In this document: piece by piece, positions 5,458 through 8,599 of the stretch
Position numbering within the stretch: position 1 is the first letter of the stretch
How the letters are laid out: each line of letters starts with the position of its first letter
DNA from: an uncultured Collinsella sp.
Lineage (GTDB): Bacteria > Actinomycetota > Coriobacteriia > Coriobacteriales > Coriobacteriaceae
Length of the DNA: 8,599 bases
Assembly: GCA_902461085.1 (NCBI GenBank)
Contig: CABPWH010000075.1
Coordinates: 1 to 8,599, forward strand
Direction: 5' to 3'
Translations under genes and position numbers: made by a program
Notes under the pieces: generated by a model
Told to the model about the DNA's origin: nothing
Database searches by the model: none
What the model saw: the letters and a program-made list of their open reading frames with translations, nothing else

Positions 5458-8274
5458 TTATGCCTCACCTCCTTTGGAGTGCTTGCCAAGCGCGGTGGTA
5501 TCTCCATCATTTGTGGCTGTGCTGTCGCTGCCCTGAGATTTATGGTGCGAGCCGATATGCGGCAAGCGGCCCGTGGACTGATCGCCGCCCTTGGCACCAC
5601 GCTCGCTGGCGTTGAGGCCAAACATGTGGCGGGCGGCAGGAATGGCGGCCGTGTGTTCGCGCATCTCGCGACGCAGGTCCTCATCCGAAAGCGCCGAGAT
5701 GCGCATCTGGGTATTGAGGCTCGCTCGGATATATTCGATATTGATAAGCCAGCCGCAGATGGCAATAACCGAGATGATCCAAATGACAAGCAGGATGATC
5801 TTGCCGTTATTGTCGATATCGAGAACCGTCGACAGGACAAAGAGCAGGACCTGAACGCCCACCACGGCGGCAAAACCGCCCTTGATGTAGTACGGGTAGC
5901 GATGTTCAAAGGCGACCGCATGATCGAGCAGTTCGCGACGGTACGAATCGGAATCGAGCATGACGCGCATGGCCGTGCGCAGCGAGTAGCGCTGGCGCGG
6001 CAGGTCGTTGGACTCGCAAATCATCATACCGGTCGTGGAGAGCTGTTTATCAAAGAGCAGGTTAAGGTTGAGCAGCAGCGGACGCAGCTGCAGGCCGATA
6101 AAGAGCGCCACGATCAAGAACACGCCCAGAATGCACAGGTTAAACAGGTAGTTGAACGAATACATGCCGCCGACCGTCTCGCGCAGCAGATTGATGCCGT
6201 AGGTAAAGGGCAGCAGCGGGTGCAGCCACTGGAAGAAGCCGGGCATCATCTCGATGGGGTACATGCCCGACGAACCCGGGATCTGCACGATGACGAGAAT
6301 GACGCCGATAGCCTTGCCGATATGCTTAAACGTGGTGGACAGCGCATAGATGATATTGACGTAGGTGAACGAAATGGCGATGCCGCCCAGCACGAACAGC
6401 AGCGGGCTGACGCACTGCACGCCAATCACCAGATCGCCTACCGTAACGATGATGGCCTGCAACGCGCCCAGGATCACCATGAGCAACCAGCGGCCAAAGT
6501 AGCCTTGGCGCGCCGTAAAGCTGCCAACACCTTCACGGTCGACCTCGAGCTTGTAAATGGCGATGAGCACATAGCCGCCCACCCAAAGCGCCAGATTGGT
6601 GTAGAAGGGAGCGATGCCCGAGCCAAAGCTCTTGACCGGATAGATTGACTTGGACGTCAACTCAACCGGAGACGCCATGAAATCTGCCACGTCATTGACA
6701 TCGACGCCCATCAGATCGGCCAGCTCGCCCATGGACTCGGAGGTCTGCAGCGCCGCGATGTCATTGGCGGCGGTTGCAAGCTTGTCCTGGACCTTGGCAA
6801 GCGAGGAATCGGTCTGGGACAGCGTGGTCTTGGCCTGGCCGAGCGTAGCGCTAAGCTGCGCCAACGTGCCGCGCGCATTTGCAAGTGTAGGTGTCATACC
6901 CGAGACGATACCGGTCAGGTCGCCCGAAACGGCGGCAAAGGAATCAAGCGCGCTCGAGGCCTTCGGCAGCGCGTTTTGACCCAGGTCCGTCTGGGCCTGG
7001 CCAAGGTTGGTCGCACCGGTCTGAATTGCGTTATTGATAGCGTCGCTGGCACCCGAGACAGCCGCGGCGTCATTCGCCATGGCGCTCGACTGCGCAGACA
7101 GACCGTCCTTGATGCTCTGAAGCTTTTCATTCTGCTCTCGAAGCAAATCGATGGTCGATACAATGCGCGCGTCAATTTCCTCGGAACCTGTCGACGTGTC
7201 ATTGGCGAGAATCTCTAAGTGCCCGATAACGGCCTTATTGTGGTCGATCGTCGCTTGGAGAGACTCGAGCGAGTTGTCGATACGGGTGGTCGTAGATGTG
7301 ACCGCGCCCGTCAGCTTGCCGATGGCAGCGTTCGCAGAGGCCGACGTCTTGGTGAGCGCAAGGCTGCCTTCCGAGAGCGCCTTGGAGAGCGAGGTGATGG
7401 AGTTGCCCGCCGTGGTGCGAGCTTCGCTCAGCAGGTCGTTGCCCTGGGAGATCGCCTGCGTCAGCGACGGTGCCTGGCCTTGCAAGCCGGCAAGTGCCGC
7501 ATCAGCCGAGGCGATAGCGCCACTCGTCTTATCGATGGCGGCATTCATATCGCCAATCGAATCGCGCACCTCGCCCAAGGTGTCGGACGCCTCGGACACC
7601 GAACTTGCCAGCGAGTCCTGAGTCTGGGTTGCCTTGTCCTTTAAATCGACACCGGCATCCTTGGCGATACCGGCAACAGTCTTGCCTACCGTAGAGACAA
7701 ATTCCGAGTTGATCTGCTCCTCGATGGTGTTTGCACCGGTATCGGTAACCTTGGGCGCAATGGCGCTCTTCTTCTCATTGACGTAGTACGTGAGCTTGGG
7801 CTGATGGTAGTTGCCGTCGAGCATCGAAACCAGGTTATCCGAGAAGTTCTTGGGAATCACGATAGCCGCATAGTACTCGCCGCTCTCGACGCCCTCCTTG
7901 GCATCGGCCGTCGAGTCGACGAACGTCCAGCCCAACTGATGATTCTCCTTGAGCTGGTCGACCACTTTGTCGCCAGCGTTGAGCTCACCCACCAAGTCGT
8001 TTTGGGTGCCTCGATCGTTGTTGGCGATAGCAATCTTGATGCCTTGGGTGTTTCCATACGGATCCCAGTTTGCCACGATGTTATACCAGGCATACAGCGA
8101 GGGAATAACGCACACGCCTAGGGTAACCACCAGGGCGACGGGGTTCACAAGCAGTCGCTTAATGTCGCGCTTAAATATCGCAAAGGACACCTTTGCATTG
8201 GATAGTTTGCTGCCGAGACTCACGCTTGGACCATCCATCCTGTCGTTAAATCGAATCGTACTATCGACAACCAT
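5458..8274 (-). CDS. YhgE/Pip family membrane protein (longer paralogue, about 938 aa, with extra C-terminal domain)
   Basis: First gene of the YhgE/Pip pair. With the ATG at 8274 it has 938 residues. A polar N-terminal extension of about 30 residues precedes FKRDIKR (34-40), helix 1 (about 44-66) and NWDPYGNT (69-76). The extracytoplasmic region (about 77-550) is Ala/Ser/Thr/Gln-rich and likely coiled coil from about 220 to 510. The C-terminal membrane domain (about 555-730) carries GSSGMYPIEMMPGFF (667-681) and PFTYGIN (689-695). Unlike the shorter paralogue it continues with a soluble, charged segment (about 740-795), two more helices (about 799-818 and 826-845) and a hydrophilic His/Lys/Gly-rich tail to the end. 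The start is uncertain: an in-frame TTG at 8307 would add 11 residues and an ATG at 8238 would remove 12; none has a good ribosome site. A promoter and a TACA-N2-TGTA site lie upstream. Function within the family is unproven; a role at the envelope or in a complex with the next gene product is inferred. Confidence 0.88.
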   Translation of the reverse strand: MVVDSTIRFNDRMDGPSVSLGSKLSNAKVSFAIFKRDIKRLLVNPVALVVTLGVCVIPSLYAWYNIVANWDPYGNTQGIKIAIANNDRGTQNDLVGELNAGDKVVDQLKENHQLGWTFVDSTADAKEGVESGEYYAAIVIPKNFSDNLVSMLDGNYHQPKLTYYVNEKKSAIAPKVTDTGANTIEEQINSEFVSTVGKTVAGIAKDAGVDLKDKATQTQDSLASSVSEASDTLGEVRDSIGDMNAAIDKTSGAIASADAALAGLQGQAPSLTQAISQGNDLLSEARTTAGNSITSLSKALSEGSLALTKTSASANAAIGKLTGAVTSTTTRIDNSLESLQATIDHNKAVIGHLEILANDTSTGSEEIDARIVSTIDLLREQNEKLQSIKDGLSAQSSAMANDAAAVSGASDAINNAIQTGATNLGQAQTDLGQNALPKASSALDSFAAVSGDLTGIVSGMTPTLANARGTLAQLSATLGQAKTTLSQTDSSLAKVQDKLATAANDIAALQTSESMGELADLMGVDVNDVADFMASPVELTSKSIYPVKSFGSGIAPFYTNLALWVGGYVLIAIYKLEVDREGVGSFTARQGYFGRWLLMVILGALQAIIVTVGDLVIGVQCVSPLLFVLGGIAISFTYVNIIYALSTTFKHIGKAIGVILVIVQIPGSSGMYPIEMMPGFFQWLHPLLPFTYGINLLRETVGGMYSFNYLFNLCILGVFLIVALFIGLQLRPLLLNLNLLFDKQLSTTGMMICESNDLPRQRYSLRTAMRVMLDSDSYRRELLDHAVAFEHRYPYYIKGGFAAVVGVQVLLFVLSTVLDIDNNGKIILLVIWIISVIAICGWLINIEYIRASLNTQMRISALSDEDLRREMREHTAAIPAARHMFGLNASERGAKGGDQSTGRLPHIGSHHKSQGSDSTATNDGDTTALGKHSKGGEA
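5465..5474 (-). promoter_or_regulatory. Perfect 10-base Shine-Dalgarno inside the end of the upstream gene
   Basis: Read on the minus strand, AAGGAGGTGA matches the full complement of the canonical 16S rRNA 3' end (TCACCTCCTT). It lies 7 bases before the ATG at 5457 and is contained in the last codons of the longer YhgE/Pip gene. Together with the abutting TAA-ATG it fixes the start of the downstream gene and implies strong, coupled translation. Confidence 0.85.
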
Positions 8275-8330
8275 TGTACGTAGGCGCTTTAGCGTCTCAG
8301 AGCACAATGGTATTGAGTTTTGCGGGTAGC

Positions 8331-8336
8331 AATATA
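8331..8336 (-). promoter_or_regulatory. Candidate -10 box of the YhgE/Pip operon promoter
   Basis: TATATT on the minus strand matches 5 of 6 positions of the sigma-70-type -10 consensus. It would start transcription near 8324, 17 bases before the possible TTG start and about 50 before the ATG at 8274. No good -35 box is visible at 16-18 bases; that position is occupied by the TACA-N2-TGTA palindrome, which would suit a repressed or activator-dependent promoter. Inference from position and sequence only. Confidence 0.4.
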
Positions 8337-8354
8337 CTACGAAGATGAGTTAAC

Positions 8355-8366
8355 GTACAGTTGTAC
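8355..8366. promoter_or_regulatory. GTACA-N2-TGTAC palindrome overlapping the -35 region of the YhgE/Pip operon
   Basis: GTACA (8355-8359) and TGTAC (8362-8366) are perfect arms around GT, and the core TACA-N2-TGTA equals the BlaI/CopY-type operator core. It lies about 30-40 bases upstream of the inferred transcription start, where a bound protein would cover the -35 region. The same 11-base string GTACAACTGTA occurs, in the other orientation, upstream of the amidohydrolase gene. The cognate regulator is not in the window. Confidence 0.4.
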
Positions 8367-8424
8367 AGTATCCTAAATTTCAGCAGGTCACAAAACCACA
8401 ACCCGCACAAATTAGCAATTCAAA

Positions 8425-8480
8425 TAGTCATCGGGGACGTTCTTAAATGACTAGTCAAACAAGAACGTCCCCAATGACTA
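8425..8480. repeat. REP-like inverted repeat with 20-base arms and palindromic loop
   Basis: Arms 8425-8444 and 8461-8480 are complementary over 20 positions with a single C-A mismatch. The 16-base loop contains a perfect palindrome TGACTAGTCA (8448-8457), whose half TGACTA also occurs at the outer ends of the arms. There is no T-tract, so a terminator is unlikely. The GGGGACGTTCTT core resembles repetitive extragenic palindromes that are mobilised by REP-associated tyrosine transposases in many bacteria. No transposase is present in the window. The element type is inferred; the inverted repeat itself is certain. Confidence 0.6.
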
Positions 8481-8552
8481 CTTAGGACCACGGCAACGTC
8501 GATGTTTTGGCAATGCCAGCGAGCGGGCGCCAGAGCGAACAAATTGGCATGA

Positions 8553-8593
8553 AAAGAGGACGGCATAGACCTTCTGGTCATGCCGTCCTCTTT
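8553..8593 (-). terminator. Strong 18-bp hairpin, probable terminator of a gene beyond the right edge
   Basis: Bases 8553-8571 pair with 8576-8593 in an 18-bp stem with one bulged A (8567) and a four-base loop (8572-8575). The stem ends in AAA/TTT, so on the minus strand it is followed by TTTTC and on the plus strand by TTTG; it could act in either direction. The likely user is a minus-strand gene ending just beyond 8599. The fold closely matches the hairpin at 618-642. The rest of 8481-8552 shows no credible gene. Confidence 0.65.
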
Positions 8594-8599
8594 GAATGA

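Noticed and set aside
5419..6648. 409-codon open frame on the plus strand opposite the longer YhgE/Pip gene
   Set aside because: Same pattern: antisense shadow, very rich in His, Arg, Asp and Gln, with no motif and no ribosome site.
3268..8274. Type VII secretion locus (the EsaA component has a similar layout of helix, long ectodomain, helices)
   Set aside because: No WXG100 protein, EssC-type ATPase or other secretion component is visible, and both proteins carry the YhgE/Pip signatures.
8425..8480. Intrinsic terminator
   Set aside because: A 16-base loop and no T-tract on either strand make this unlikely despite the long stem.
8482..8550. 22-residue minus-strand reading frame between the REP-like element and the edge terminator
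   Set aside because: Its ATG lies 3 bases from the terminator stem, with no ribosome site and no recognised homology. It might be a worn gene end, but nothing supports this.
1..8599. tRNA, rRNA, CRISPR array, riboswitch or complete insertion sequence
   Set aside because: No cloverleaf, regularly spaced repeats, conserved riboswitch core or transposase was seen on either strand.

Overview
The window looks like a moderately GC-rich actinobacterial chromosome segment, most likely from a gut Coriobacteriia such as Collinsella. That assignment rests on composition, on tandem YhgE/Pip proteins and on overall protein character; no marker gene confirms it. All five supported genes are on the minus strand, so transcription runs from the right end to the left. 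I see no rRNA, tRNA, CRISPR array or complete mobile element.

Right to left: 8308-8599 is non-coding. It holds a long stem-loop terminator at the window edge, a REP-like 56-base inverted repeat, and a probable promoter overlapped by a TACA-N2-TGTA palindrome. Next come two adjacent YhgE/Pip-family membrane proteins (about 938 and 729 aa). The stop codon of the first abuts the start codon of the second, and a perfect 10-base Shine-Dalgarno lies in the end of the first, so they are almost certainly a translationally coupled pair. A terminator-like hairpin at 3141-3174 closes this unit.

Then follow a DMT/EamA-type transporter (2083-3066) with its own terminator (2046-2070), an M20D-type metal-dependent amidohydrolase (669-1967) with a regulatory-looking leader, a structured intergenic region (546-668), and a 149-aa MFS transporter remnant (96-545). 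The MFS gene keeps the N-terminal transmembrane segments and what looks like the last one, but lacks the middle. A 56-base hairpin fills the left edge.

The most interesting items are: (i) two distant terminator hairpins (618-642 and 8553-8593) that share a bulged A and a TT-starting tetraloop, with a compensatory base-pair change; (ii) the only two TACA-N2-TGTA palindromes in the window, each just upstream of a gene; (iii) the REP-like inverted repeat with a palindromic loop; (iv) the coupled YhgE/Pip pair, with different ectodomain lengths and an extra two-helix plus polar tail on one member; and (v) the internally deleted MFS gene. I found no clear evidence of a wholly new multi-gene system. 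The YhgE/Pip pair is the best candidate for under-described biology.
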